From the NCBI RefSeq assembly GCF_014203645.1, contig NZ_JACHJL010000011.1:241035-305034 (forward strand): a stretch of 64,000 bases of DNA, written 5' to 3'. Under the pieces are notes generated by a model. That model searched no databases and was not told the DNA's origin. It worked only from the letters and a program-made list of their open reading frames with translations. The position numbers were made by a program, and so were the translations under genes. Positions 52,318 to 61,049 of the stretch are shown in pieces. Position 1 is the stretch's first letter. Every line of letters starts with the position of its first letter. Source of the stretch: Streptomyces zagrosensis. GTDB lineage: Bacteria > Actinomycetota > Actinomycetes > Streptomycetales > Streptomycetaceae.

Positions 52318-52393
52318 AGAACGCCCTATGGGTCCTGCCACCGGCGCACGCCCGGCCAAGCCCCACCGGTCCCAGCACTGCCGGCATCGCGCC

Positions 52394-53689
52394 TCATACC
52401 CGTCCCGCCTTACGCTCCGTCACCAGGAGCCACAGCAGGTATCCGCCGCCGAGAATTCCGGTGAGCACGCCGACCGGTAGCTGATCAGCGCCGAACATCC
52501 GCTGCGTGCCCCAGTCGGCCGTGACCAGCAGGACCGCACCCATGCACGCGGCGGGCAGCAGGTTGGGTCCCGGCGCACGGGTGAGCCGTCGGGCCAGTTG
52601 CGGCGCGGTCAGGGCGACGAAGGCGACCGGGCCCGCCGCGGAGGTGGCAATGGCGGTGAGCAGCACGGCCGCCAGCATCATCACTAGCCGGGTCCGTTCG
52701 ACCCGTACGCCGAGGGCGTACGCGCTGTCGTCACCCATCTCCAGCATGCGCAGCCCCCGCGCGTTGCCGAACACCACCGGCGCCAGCACGGCGCACGCGA
52801 TGAGCAGTGGCCAGACCTGGTCCCAGTCGCGGCCGTTGAGCGAGCCGGTGAGCCAGATGACGGCCCGCGCCGCGTCCACCAGCTCCGCCTTGGTGAGCAG
52901 ATAGCCGTTGACGGCACTGAGCATGGCCGCGGCGCCGATGCCGACCAGCACCAGCCGGTAGCCCTGGATGCCTTGCCGCCAGGCCAGTACGTAGACGGCG
53001 ATGCCGGTGACCAGGCCGCCGAGCACCGCGCCCATGGCGACCTGGAAGCTGCTGCCCTGGAAGAGCACGATCACGGTGAGCGCCCCAGCCGCCGAACCCT
53101 GGCCGAAGCCGATGACGTCCGGACTGCCCAACGGGTTGCGGGACAGGCTCTGAAAGATGGCACCGGCGAGCCCGAGCGAGGCGCCAACGAGCAGGGCGAC
53201 CAGCACGCGGGGCAACCGCAGTTCGTTGACGATGTAGTCCTGGGCGATGGTGCCATTGCCGAACAAGGTACGTACCACATCGACGAAGCCGATCGGGTAG
53301 TCCCCGGTACCGATGAGCACCACGCCCATGGCGAGGGCGGCAGCCGTCAGCGTCAGGCCGACGATCGTCGCCCGAATGTCCACGCGTATCGAAAGCCCGC
53401 CCCGGGTGCGCAACGCGGTCCTTCGGGCACGCGTCCGCGCGTCCGACTTGGGGCCGCGCTCTGGCCGGGCACGCGGCGTACGGGCTGGGCCCGCACTCCG
53501 GCGTGAGCGGCCGAGAGCCGCGCCGCCCACCTCGCCCGTGGCGCCCACCTCGCCGGTGCTGCCCGTCTCGCCGGTGCTGCCTAGCTCCCCTGTGACGGCG
53601 TCCTGTTGGACCACAGCATCCCGTTTGGCCATAGCGTCCCGCTTCGCCCGGGCATCTGCGCTGGTGTGGGCCTTGGCGTGGGCGTTCAC
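52394..53689 (-). CDS. FecCD-family siderophore permease (second subunit)
   Basis: A 431-residue protein with about nine to ten membrane segments. NELRLPRVLVALLVGASLGL and AGAIFQSLSRNPLGSPDVIG are the FecCD signature, followed by SAAGPVAFVALTAPQLARRL. The first 90 residues are a cytoplasmic low-complexity tail with repeated GETGSTGEVGATGEVG units. The GTG at 53689 overlaps the first permease stop as GTGA, with AAGGA about 10 nt upstream. It forms the membrane channel with the first permease. Confidence 0.92.
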   Translation of the reverse strand: MNAHAKAHTSADARAKRDAMAKRDAVVQQDAVTGELGSTGETGSTGEVGATGEVGGAALGRSRRSAGPARTPRARPERGPKSDARTRARRTALRTRGGLSIRVDIRATIVGLTLTAAALAMGVVLIGTGDYPIGFVDVVRTLFGNGTIAQDYIVNELRLPRVLVALLVGASLGLAGAIFQSLSRNPLGSPDVIGFGQGSAAGALTVIVLFQGSSFQVAMGAVLGGLVTGIAVYVLAWRQGIQGYRLVLVGIGAAAMLSAVNGYLLTKAELVDAARAVIWLTGSLNGRDWDQVWPLLIACAVLAPVVFGNARGLRMLEMGDDSAYALGVRVERTRLVMMLAAVLLTAIATSAAGPVAFVALTAPQLARRLTRAPGPNLLPAACMGAVLLVTADWGTQRMFGADQLPVGVLTGILGGGYLLWLLVTERKAGRV

Positions 53690-54747
53690 AGCTGGGCCAT
53701 CCTTCGGCGGCGTACGAGGTAGATGAAGACCGGGCCACCGATGAGCGTGGTGACGACGCCGACCTGTAGTTCTCCCGGGCGGGTGACGATGCGTCCGATG
53801 ATGTCCGCGGTGAGTAGCAGGACCGGTGAGAGCACGGCCGCGTACGCCAGTGTCCAGCGCATGTCGGGGCCGGTGATCGCGCGTACCAGGTGCGGCACCA
53901 TCAGCCCGACGAACGCGATCGGCCCGCAGGCCGCGGTGGCCGCGCCGCACAGCAGGGTGATGGCGACCATGGCGAGTATGCGGGTGCGGTTGAGCCGCGC
54001 ACCGAGGGCGCGGGCCGTGTCATCGCCGAGCGCGATGGCGTTCAGCGGTCGGCCCAGGATCAATGCGAGCAGCGCGCCGACCACGAGGAAGGGCGCCACC
54101 TGCTTCAGCACCGTCACATTGGCGGAGGCGAGCGAACCCACCGTCCAGAACCGCATCTTGTCCAGTGCCGCCGTGTCCAGGAGTTGCACGGCCTGCACAT
54201 ATCCGTACAACGCCGCAGTAATCGCCGTTCCGGCGAGCGCGAGCCGCACCGGTGTGGCGCTGCGGCTGCCGCCGAGGGAGTAGACGAGCACGGAGACGAT
54301 GGCGGCGCCCAGGAAGGCGAACCAGACGTAGCCGGTGAGCGAGGTGACGCCCAAGAGGCTGATGGCCGAGACGACGGCAGCGGAGGCGCCGGCGTTGACG
54401 CCCAGGATGCCGGGTTCGGCGAGCGGGTTACGGGTCAGGGCTTGCATCACCGCGCCGGCGAGGCCTAGCCCGATGCCGACCAGCACCCCGAGCAGGGTGC
54501 GCGGCAGCCGCACGTCTTTGATCACGACGTCCGTGTCCGTGCCGGCGTAGTGGGCGATGCCGTGCCACACCTGGTCGAGCGGAATCGCTTTGGCGCCGAT
54601 GGCGACGCTGGCCGCCATCACCAGCAGCAACACACCGAGCGCGGCGACAAGGCCAGCCGCCCGAGTCGCGTTGCGTCGTCGTGGCGGGGGCTCAGGAACC
54701 ACCGCCTCCGCCGGCGCGGCGGACTTCACCGGACTCACCACGGTCAC
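53686..54747 (-). CDS. FecCD-family siderophore permease (first subunit)
   Basis: A 353-residue membrane protein with DVRLPRTLLGVLVGIGLGLA and GAVMQALTRNPLAEPGILGV (FecCD signature), and CGPIAFVGLMVPHLVRAITG. The GTG at 54747 has GGTGGAG 6 nt upstream; the GTG at 54759 would put that motif inside the gene. It is the promoter-proximal gene of the leftward siderophore operon and lies 52 bp from the iron box. Confidence 0.92.
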   Translation of the reverse strand: MTVVSPVKSAAPAEAVVPEPPPRRRNATRAAGLVAALGVLLLVMAASVAIGAKAIPLDQVWHGIAHYAGTDTDVVIKDVRLPRTLLGVLVGIGLGLAGAVMQALTRNPLAEPGILGVNAGASAAVVSAISLLGVTSLTGYVWFAFLGAAIVSVLVYSLGGSRSATPVRLALAGTAITAALYGYVQAVQLLDTAALDKMRFWTVGSLASANVTVLKQVAPFLVVGALLALILGRPLNAIALGDDTARALGARLNRTRILAMVAITLLCGAATAACGPIAFVGLMVPHLVRAITGPDMRWTLAYAAVLSPVLLLTADIIGRIVTRPGELQVGVVTTLIGGPVFIYLVRRRRMAQL

Positions 54748-54798
54748 GCGGAACTCCACCTCTGAGGACGACGAGGCGACCAGGTCTGCCGCCCACCA

Positions 54799-54817
54799 TT
54801 AAGTTAGGCTAACCTAA
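54799..54817. promoter_or_regulatory. IdeR/DmdR-type iron box
   Basis: A 19-bp palindrome TTAAGTTAGGCTAACCTAA, one base from the classical TTAGGTTAGGCTAACCTAA. It lies between the divergent permease operon and the binding lipoprotein genes. With ferrous iron the repressor DmdR1/IdeR should bind and shut off both directions. Confidence 0.93.
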
Positions 54818-54923
54818 CCCACGTTCGCCACCCCTTGTCACGTTACGCCCCGCCTCTCACCAGGCCCGATCCTGTCCGCACAGTCGCCGAGTTCCAGCTC
54901 CAGTCCAACCCGAGAGAGCCCCG

Positions 54924-55997
54924 ATGAGCGAGGCACGCTTCATGACAAACCCCCACGCCCCGTCACCCTCCAGGCGCCACGTCCTCGCCTCCGGCGGCGC
55001 CATCGGCGCCGGTCTGCTGCTCGCCGCGTGCGGCAGCAACGGGGACGACGGCAGCGACGGTTCTTCGTCCGGTGCGCATGCCAACTCCCGCGTCCCTTCC
55101 GGGCCATGGACTTTCAAGGACGATCGCGGCAAAACCGCCACAGCAGACAAGACACCACAGCGGATCGTGGCGTACGTCAGCTCGGCAGCAGCCCTGCACG
55201 ACTTCGGCATCGAGTGCGTCGGCGTCTTCGGCCCCACCAAGCAGAAGAACGGCAAGCCGGACATTCAGGCCGGCAATCTCGATGTGGACAAGCTCACGAG
55301 CGTGGGCAACAACTGGGGCGAGTTCAACGTCGAGAAGTACGCGACCCTCCAGCCCGACCTGCTGGTCAGCAACATGAACACACCGCCCTCGCTGTGGTAC
55401 ATACCCGACGACAGCAAGGACAAGATCCTCGATCTGTCGCCCAGTTCCATCGGCATCCTCACCGCCAAGACCTCGCTCCGCAACGCGATCCAGCGTTATG
55501 CGACGCTTGCCGAATCGCTGGGCGCCGACCTGAAGGCCAAGCAGGTCACCGACGCCAAGGCCCGCTTCGAGAAGGCTTCCGAGACCCTCCGCCAAGCCGC
55601 CAAGGGCAAGCGCGGGCTCAAGCTGCTCGCCGTGTCGGCCAGTTCGGACAACCTCCACGTCGGCAACCCACAGAGCTTCACTGATCTGCGCTATTACCAA
55701 CAACTCGGCGCCAACATCGGCGCACCCGGCAAAACCGACGAACTCGGATTCTTCCGCGCGGTGAGCTGGGAGCAGGCCGATTCCTATGAGGCCGACCTCA
55801 TCCTTGTTGACCGGCGTACCGGCAATCTCCAGCCCGATGAGCTCCGCCGGTCCAAACCGACCTGGCGCAATCTGCCCGCCGTCAAGGCCGGTCAGGTCAT
55901 CCCCTGGTTCAGCGAGCCGCAGTACAGCTACGCCGGCATCGCCCCGCTCATCGAGGACCTCGCCAGGGCCATCCAGGACGCTCGCAAGCTCGTCTGA
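54924..55997 (+). CDS. Siderophore-binding lipoprotein (first of tandem pair)
   Basis: A 357-residue protein with a Tat-like signal (SRRHVLASGGAIGAGLL) and lipobox LAAC, so it is exported folded and lipid-anchored. The mature FecB/BtuF-type domain contains RIVAYVSSAAALHDFGIE and ETLRQAAKGKRGLKLLAVSA. It captures Fe(III)-siderophores for the leftward permeases. ATG 54924 has GAGAGAG upstream; the ATG at 54942 also fits. A near-identical second copy follows 152 bp downstream; a DNA block in the two genes is almost the same. Confidence 0.92.
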   Translation: MSEARFMTNPHAPSPSRRHVLASGGAIGAGLLLAACGSNGDDGSDGSSSGAHANSRVPSGPWTFKDDRGKTATADKTPQRIVAYVSSAAALHDFGIECVGVFGPTKQKNGKPDIQAGNLDVDKLTSVGNNWGEFNVEKYATLQPDLLVSNMNTPPSLWYIPDDSKDKILDLSPSSIGILTAKTSLRNAIQRYATLAESLGADLKAKQVTDAKARFEKASETLRQAAKGKRGLKLLAVSASSDNLHVGNPQSFTDLRYYQQLGANIGAPGKTDELGFFRAVSWEQADSYEADLILVDRRTGNLQPDELRRSKPTWRNLPAVKAGQVIPWFSEPQYSYAGIAPLIEDLARAIQDARKLV

Positions 55998-56149
55998 CTC
56001 CTCCGTCAACCGCCCACCGCGCACCCACCGACCGCACAAGTCCCATACGCCCCACCGGGCTACACCGCGCCCCACCGTAGGGCCCGTGCACCGCGCTATC
56101 CGCGCTCGCGTGCGCCGCACCACATCACACCAGCAAAAGGAACCACCCC

Positions 56150-57211
56150 ATGATCACCTCTCGTACGGCATCGTCATCGGCATCACCAATGGGTCGCCGC
56201 AGTCTGCTCGCCATCGGTGGCGCGCTCGGCGCCGGTGCCCTGATCACTGCCTGCGGAAAGGACAAGAAGGACGCGAGCGGCACGGATGACGCCACGTCCG
56301 GCTCGGGCGAGCGCAAGGGCCCGTGGACGTATCGCGACGACCGCGGCGTCACCGCCAAGGCCGACAAGACCCCGAAGAACATCGTCGCGTACAGCGGCAC
56401 CGCCGCCGCCCTCCACGACTTCGGCATCACGTGCGCCGGCGTCTTCGGTCCCACCCGGCAGAAGAACGGCAAGCCGGACGTCCTGGCCGGCGACCTCAAT
56501 GTCGATAAAGTGACCATCATTGGCGAGGCCTGGGGCGAGTTCAGCATCGAAAAGTATGCAGCGCTCCAGCCCGATCTGCTGGTCACCAACATGTACGCCA
56601 AGGGCGACCTGTGGTTCGTGCCGGAAGAGAGCCGCAAGAAGATCCTCGACCTCTCCCCCAACGTCGTCGGCCTCACCGTGGCCCGCACCTCGCTCCTCAG
56701 CGTCGTCCAGCGGTACGCGGCGCTCGCCGAGTCGCTGGGCGCCGACCTGAAGGCCAAGCAGGTCACTGACGCCAAGGCCCGCTTCGAGCAGGCATCCGAG
56801 ACCCTCCGCCAAGCCGCCAAGGGCAAGCGCGGCCTCAAGGTGTTGGCCACCTCCGCGAGCGCCGACCTCCTCTACGCCTCCGACCCCAAGGCGTACGCCG
56901 ACCTCACGTACTTCAAGGACCTCGGCGTTGAGGTCATCACCCCCAAGAAGGTCAGCGGCGAAGGCTTCTTCGAGAACCTGAGCTGGGAGAACGCCGACAC
57001 CTACGACGCGGACCTGATCCTCCTCGACAACCGCAGCCAAGCCCTCCAGCCCAACGACCTCAAGGCCAAGCCCACCTGGCAGCGACTGCCCGCCGTCAAG
57101 GCGGGCCAGGTCGTCCCCTGGGCGAGCGAGCCACGCTTTTCCTACGCGGGCTTCGCGCCGCATGTCGAGGCGCTCGCCAAGGCCATCCAGGACGCCAAGA
57201 AGGTCGCCTGA
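56150..57211 (+). CDS. Siderophore-binding lipoprotein (second of tandem pair)
   Basis: A 353-residue paralogue of the preceding gene. Signal: GRRSLLAIGGALGAGALITAC (shown as GRRSLLAIGG and GALITAC), twin-arginine with lipobox. It shares VFGPTRQKNGKPDVLAGDLN, ADLKAKQVTDAKARFE and AVKAGQVVPWASEPRFSYAG with copy one. Differences cluster in the ligand-facing parts (MYAKGDLWFVPEESRKK against MNTPPSLWYIPDDSKDK), suggesting a second siderophore. It lies 40 bp before the siderophore-interacting protein gene. Confidence 0.92.
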   Translation: MITSRTASSSASPMGRRSLLAIGGALGAGALITACGKDKKDASGTDDATSGSGERKGPWTYRDDRGVTAKADKTPKNIVAYSGTAAALHDFGITCAGVFGPTRQKNGKPDVLAGDLNVDKVTIIGEAWGEFSIEKYAALQPDLLVTNMYAKGDLWFVPEESRKKILDLSPNVVGLTVARTSLLSVVQRYAALAESLGADLKAKQVTDAKARFEQASETLRQAAKGKRGLKVLATSASADLLYASDPKAYADLTYFKDLGVEVITPKKVSGEGFFENLSWENADTYDADLILLDNRSQALQPNDLKAKPTWQRLPAVKAGQVVPWASEPRFSYAGFAPHVEALAKAIQDAKKVA

Positions 57212-57251
57212 TCCCCAGGCCGTCCAGCCCCCAACGACGGAAGGAACCAGC

Positions 57252-58205
57252 ATGGCGAACTCGCCATTCCAGTTCTTCGACCTGCGGGTCGTACGGGCCA
57301 AGCGCCTGAGCCCCACCTTCATCCGCGTCACCTTCGGCGGCGCGGAGCTGGCACCCTTCGTCAATGGGGGACGCGACCAGCGGCTCAAGCTCTTCCTACC
57401 GCAACCAGGCCAGTCCACGCCGGTGGTGCCGCGTACCGGCGACTTCGCGTGGTACCCCGAGTGGCAGGCCATGGACCCGTCCGTACGCGGCATCATGCGC
57501 ACCTACACGGTGCGTGAACACCGCCGCGACCCGGACGAGCTCGACATCGACTTCGCCCTGCACGGCGACGCGGGACCGGCCTCCCGCTGGGCTCGCGCCG
57601 CGGCCCCCGGCGACCAGGTGACCATCCTCGGCCCCGCCGTCGAGGACAACGGTGGCGTGGACTTCCAGCCACCCGGGCTCGGTGGCATCCCGGTGGCGAC
57701 ACACGCAGACGGCTCGTCCCGGCCCACCACCGACTGGGTACTGATCACGGCGGACGAGACCGCGCTGCCCGCCGTGGCCAGCATCCTCAGTTGGCTGCCC
57801 GCCGGCACCCCGGCCAAGGTGTGGCTGGAAGTCGCGCACCTGGAGGACCGCCAGGACCTGCCGTCGAAGGCCGACGTGGACATCACCTGGCTCGTCCGCG
57901 ACGAGCATCCAGCCAGCACCGAGGCTCGGGCCGACGCCCAGGCGAAGCGGCCCGAGCACGGCCAACGCACCCTGGACGCGGTCCGTACGGCACAGCTGCC
58001 CAGCGGCACCCCGTACGCCTGGATCGCGGGCGAGGCCGGCACCATCCGCGCACTGCGCCGACACCTGGTCGGCGAGCGCGCATTCGACCGCAAGGCCGTC
58101 AAGTTCACCGGCTACTGGCGGTTGGGCGCGACCGAGGACCAACTCCTCGACCAGGAAGCGACGGAGGCCGCCGAAGGGGCGGAACAGCAGGACGACACCG
58201 CCTAA
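57252..58205 (+). CDS. Siderophore-interacting protein (ferric-siderophore reductase)
   Basis: A 317-residue ViuB/SIP-family flavoprotein. FAD domain: FFDLRVVRAKRLSPTFIRVT, then MRTYTVREHRRDPDELDIDF (R-x-Y-T flavin motif) and GPASRWARAAAPGDQVTILG. NAD(P)H-like domain: WVLITADETALPAVASILSW, ending AWIAGEAGTIRALRRHLVGE. It reduces the iron in imported siderophores to release it. ATG 57252 has GGAAGGA 6 nt upstream. It ends the rightward transcript with the two binding lipoproteins and is followed by a terminator. Confidence 0.93.
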   Translation: MANSPFQFFDLRVVRAKRLSPTFIRVTFGGAELAPFVNGGRDQRLKLFLPQPGQSTPVVPRTGDFAWYPEWQAMDPSVRGIMRTYTVREHRRDPDELDIDFALHGDAGPASRWARAAAPGDQVTILGPAVEDNGGVDFQPPGLGGIPVATHADGSSRPTTDWVLITADETALPAVASILSWLPAGTPAKVWLEVAHLEDRQDLPSKADVDITWLVRDEHPASTEARADAQAKRPEHGQRTLDAVRTAQLPSGTPYAWIAGEAGTIRALRRHLVGERAFDRKAVKFTGYWRLGATEDQLLDQEATEAAEGAEQQDDTA

Positions 58206-58248
58206 CCACGTCCAACTGCGGTTCCGAACGCACAGGCGACTGACGGCA

Positions 58249-58281
58249 CGCCGCCTCGGGCCACCACGGCCCGGGGCGGCG
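58249..58281. terminator. Bidirectional hairpin terminator
   Basis: 14-bp arms (58249-58262 and 58268-58281) with a single G-U-type mismatch and a 5-nt loop. It lies between the convergent siderophore-interacting protein and HAD genes. Confidence 0.75.
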
Positions 58282-58449
58282 CGCTGTCCACGACGGCCGA
58301 TCACCACCCGCGAACCGCGGCGGTCAACGGCGCTCAAGGCAGTCGCCACGGCCCATGCACCAACCGCACAAGCACCCACAACTCAGCACCCACCCCCCGG
58401 ACGGGCCCCACGCCTCACGCCTCGCGCCTCATTGCTCACCGCTCATCGC

Positions 58450-59568
58450 TCACCAGCCCAGCCGCGCCAGTGCCTTGTCCGCATTGATCCGGTCGCCGTC
58501 CCGGTGAGCAGCGCTCAGCCCCGGGCCGGAGCCGCCCGCGCGCCTGGCCGCACCGGCGCCCTGCCCCTCGCCGCCCTCGTTCGCCGCGGTCCCGGCGGTC
58601 CAGGTCGCGGCGCACAGCGCCCGCAGGCCGTCCAACGGATCACCCGAGCCCTCGATCACCGCCTCCGCATCCCGCACGCTGGCCGTCCAACCAGCACACG
58701 CGAACTCGGCGCCACCCGCCCGCACCTCGACCTCCGGATGCGCCGTCAACATGCCGCGCAGATCCGCCGCGACGAACGTCGGCCGGTGCTCGGGCTCGGC
58801 GGCCAAAAGCTGCGCCGGCGTCGTCACACCGGTCAACACGAGCAGCGAATCCACGCCACCCCCGTGCGCGCCCTCAATGTCGGTGTCCAAACGGTCTCCG
58901 ACGACCAACGGCCGCTCGGCGGCGGTACGCAAAATAGTCTCCCGGTGCATCGGCGGCTGCGGCTTGCCCGCGACCTGCGGGGCGCCACCGGCGGCAAACC
59001 GTACGACCTCAACCGCAGCACCGTTGCCCGGCGCGATGCCGCGCCCGGTGGGAATGGTCAGATCGGTATTGGACGCGTACCACGGCACCCCGCGCGCCAC
59101 CGCGTACCCCGCCTCCATCAATCGGTCCCAGGTCTGCTTCGGACCGCCATATCCCTGCACCACGGCCGCGATGTCCTCATCCGCCGAGTCCACCGGTACC
59201 AAACCGCGCTCGCGCAGCGCCACCCACAGCCCCTCACCACCGATGGCCAACACCTGGGCCCCGGCCGGAACATGTTCGGAGATCAACCGGGCAACCGCCT
59301 GCGCCGAAGTAATGACATCGCCCGGTTCGGCGGGTACGCCCAAACTGGTCAGATGCTCGGCAACCGTCTGCGGCGTACGGAACGCGTTATTGGTGACGTA
59401 GGCCAGGTGCATCCCGGCGCTGCGCGCCACCTCCAGCGACTCCGCCGCGTAGGCGATGGCCTCACCGCCCGCGTAGACGACCCCATCCAGGTCGAGCAGT
59501 GCGGTGTCATACGCCTCGTGCAGCGGACGCGCGCTGCCGCCGGGCCGGGTACGGACGCTCTCGCTCAT
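58450..59568 (-). CDS. HAD-IIA family sugar/nucleotide phosphatase
   Basis: A 372-residue protein. HAD motif 1 is TALLDLDGVVYAGGEAI (nucleophile Asp in DLDGV), motif 2 is in LAYVTNNAFRTPQTVAEHL, the Lys in VAGKPQPPMHRETIL, and motif 4 GDRLDTDIEGAHGGGVDSLL. It resembles NagD and phosphoglycolate/4-nitrophenylphosphatase-type enzymes. The C-terminal 60 residues are Gly/Ala-rich and then GDRINADKALARLGW. ATG 59568 has AAGGAG 10 nt upstream. It is divergent from the DUF1015 gene, 78 bp away. Confidence 0.9.
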   Translation of the reverse strand: MSESVRTRPGGSARPLHEAYDTALLDLDGVVYAGGEAIAYAAESLEVARSAGMHLAYVTNNAFRTPQTVAEHLTSLGVPAEPGDVITSAQAVARLISEHVPAGAQVLAIGGEGLWVALRERGLVPVDSADEDIAAVVQGYGGPKQTWDRLMEAGYAVARGVPWYASNTDLTIPTGRGIAPGNGAAVEVVRFAAGGAPQVAGKPQPPMHRETILRTAAERPLVVGDRLDTDIEGAHGGGVDSLLVLTGVTTPAQLLAAEPEHRPTFVAADLRGMLTAHPEVEVRAGGAEFACAGWTASVRDAEAVIEGSGDPLDGLRALCAATWTAGTAANEGGEGQGAGAARRAGGSGPGLSAAHRDGDRINADKALARLGW

Positions 59569-59646
59569 GGGATCGTCACTCCTTGTAGACTCATATGCTT
59601 GTCCCCCGATCATTGCGCATCCTGTTGCGCGACATAGCATTCCCCA

Positions 59647-60957
59647 ATGAGCACTCCAGGACCTGGCAGGCAAGGTCTTCAGCTCGTCCCGTTCAGAGGG
59701 TTGCGATACGCCCCCGAGCGGGTCAGCAGCCTCGCCGCCGTCACCTCACCGCCCTACGACGTTGTAGTGCGGCCGGACGGTTTGCGACATCTGGAAACGG
59801 CCGATCCGTACAACATCGTCCGCCTGATCCTTCCGCAGACCGCCAGCCCCACCGCCCGCCACCAGCAGGCAGCACAAACGCTGCGCCGCTGGCAAGCGGA
59901 GGGCGTGCTGGCCCCCGACCCGGAGCCCGCGCTCTACGTCTACGAGCAGCGCGACGAAGGACTGCTCCAACGCGGGGTCATCGGCGCCCTCCGGCTGAGC
60001 CCGCCCGAGGAGGGCATCGTCCTCCCCCACGAGAACGTCATGCCTCATATCGTCGAAGACCGCGCCGACCTGATGCGCGCCACGGCGGCCAACCTCGAAC
60101 CCCTGCTGCTGTCGTACCACGGCGGCGACCTGGCGGCACCCGCCGCACAAGGCACGAGCGCGGTCATCGACCGCACCGTCCTGTGCCCGCCGCTCCTCGC
60201 CACGACCACCGAGGACGGCGTCGCCCACCGGTTGTGGCGGCTCTGCGAACCGGCCGACATCGCCGAGGTCACCACCGACCTAGCGCAACACCAGGCGCTG
60301 ATCGCCGATGGCCACCACCGCTGGGCCACCTATCTGCGACTACGCGCCGAGCAACGCGACCCAAGCCCCTGGGACTTCGGTCTGGTCCTCCTCATCGACA
60401 GCTCCCGTTACCCGCTGCGGGTCCGCGCCATCCACCGGCTGCTGCGCCAGCTGCCGATCGAGGAAGCGCTCACCGCCGTGGGCGACGTCTTTCGCGTACG
60501 CCCCGTCGATGGCCCGTTGCCCCGTGCGCTGGAGGCCCTCGCCGAGGCCCAGACGAAGGCCGTGCAGGCCGGCGACCCGCCCAATGCCTTCCTCCTCGCG
60601 GGCAACGGCGGCTTCCACCTCCTGGACCACCCCGACCGCGCAGTCCTCGACGCGGCCGTGCCTTCCGACCGCCCGGAGGCTTGGCGCACACTCGACGCGA
60701 CGGTGCTGCACGCGCTGCTCATCGGCCACATCTGGCAGGTCCCGGATGCTCCCGAGTACATCGGGTACATCCACGACGCCACCGCGGCCGTCGAGCAGAC
60801 GGAGCGGCACGGCGGCACGGCGGTGCTCATGTGCCCCGTCGAGGAAAACGTTGTACGCGACCTCGCGCGGCAAGGCGTGGCCATGCCGCACAAGTCCACG
60901 TCCTTCGGCCCCAAGCCCGCCACCGGCCTCGTGCTGCGCAGCCTCGAACTGGACTGA
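59647..60957 (+). CDS. DUF1015 family protein
   Basis: A 436-residue protein covering the full DUF1015 domain: LVPFRGLRYAPERVSSLAAV, SPPYDVV, then YVYEQRDEGLLQRGVIGAL and IADGHHRWATYLRLRAEQRD, and ending FGPKPATGLVLRSLELD. No reaction is established; a nucleotide-binding role has been suggested for relatives. There is no ribosome binding site before ATG 59647; TAGCAT about 8 nt upstream could be a -10 box of a leaderless transcript. A strong terminator follows. Confidence 0.9.
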   Translation: MSTPGPGRQGLQLVPFRGLRYAPERVSSLAAVTSPPYDVVVRPDGLRHLETADPYNIVRLILPQTASPTARHQQAAQTLRRWQAEGVLAPDPEPALYVYEQRDEGLLQRGVIGALRLSPPEEGIVLPHENVMPHIVEDRADLMRATAANLEPLLLSYHGGDLAAPAAQGTSAVIDRTVLCPPLLATTTEDGVAHRLWRLCEPADIAEVTTDLAQHQALIADGHHRWATYLRLRAEQRDPSPWDFGLVLLIDSSRYPLRVRAIHRLLRQLPIEEALTAVGDVFRVRPVDGPLPRALEALAEAQTKAVQAGDPPNAFLLAGNGGFHLLDHPDRAVLDAAVPSDRPEAWRTLDATVLHALLIGHIWQVPDAPEYIGYIHDATAAVEQTERHGGTAVLMCPVEENVVRDLARQGVAMPHKSTSFGPKPATGLVLRSLELD

Positions 60958-60982
60958 CGGCCGGGCCACCCCACCCGCAACG

Positions 60983-61021
60983 CCCGAGGGCGGAACCCAG
61001 CACACAGGTTCCGCCCTCGGG
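60983..61021. terminator. Bidirectional hairpin terminator
   Basis: Perfect 15-bp arms (60983-60997 and 61007-61021) with a 9-nt loop. It lies between the convergent DUF1015 and repeat-protein genes. Confidence 0.8.
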
Positions 61022-61049
61022 CACATACACCATCGCTCAACCCAACTGC

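Noticed and set aside
51932..52387. Minus-strand frame with an Asn/Asp/Ser-rich stretch between permease and ATPase genes
   Set aside because: The low-complexity protein comes only from the trinucleotide repeat; the frame then runs out of phase through the ATPase gene.
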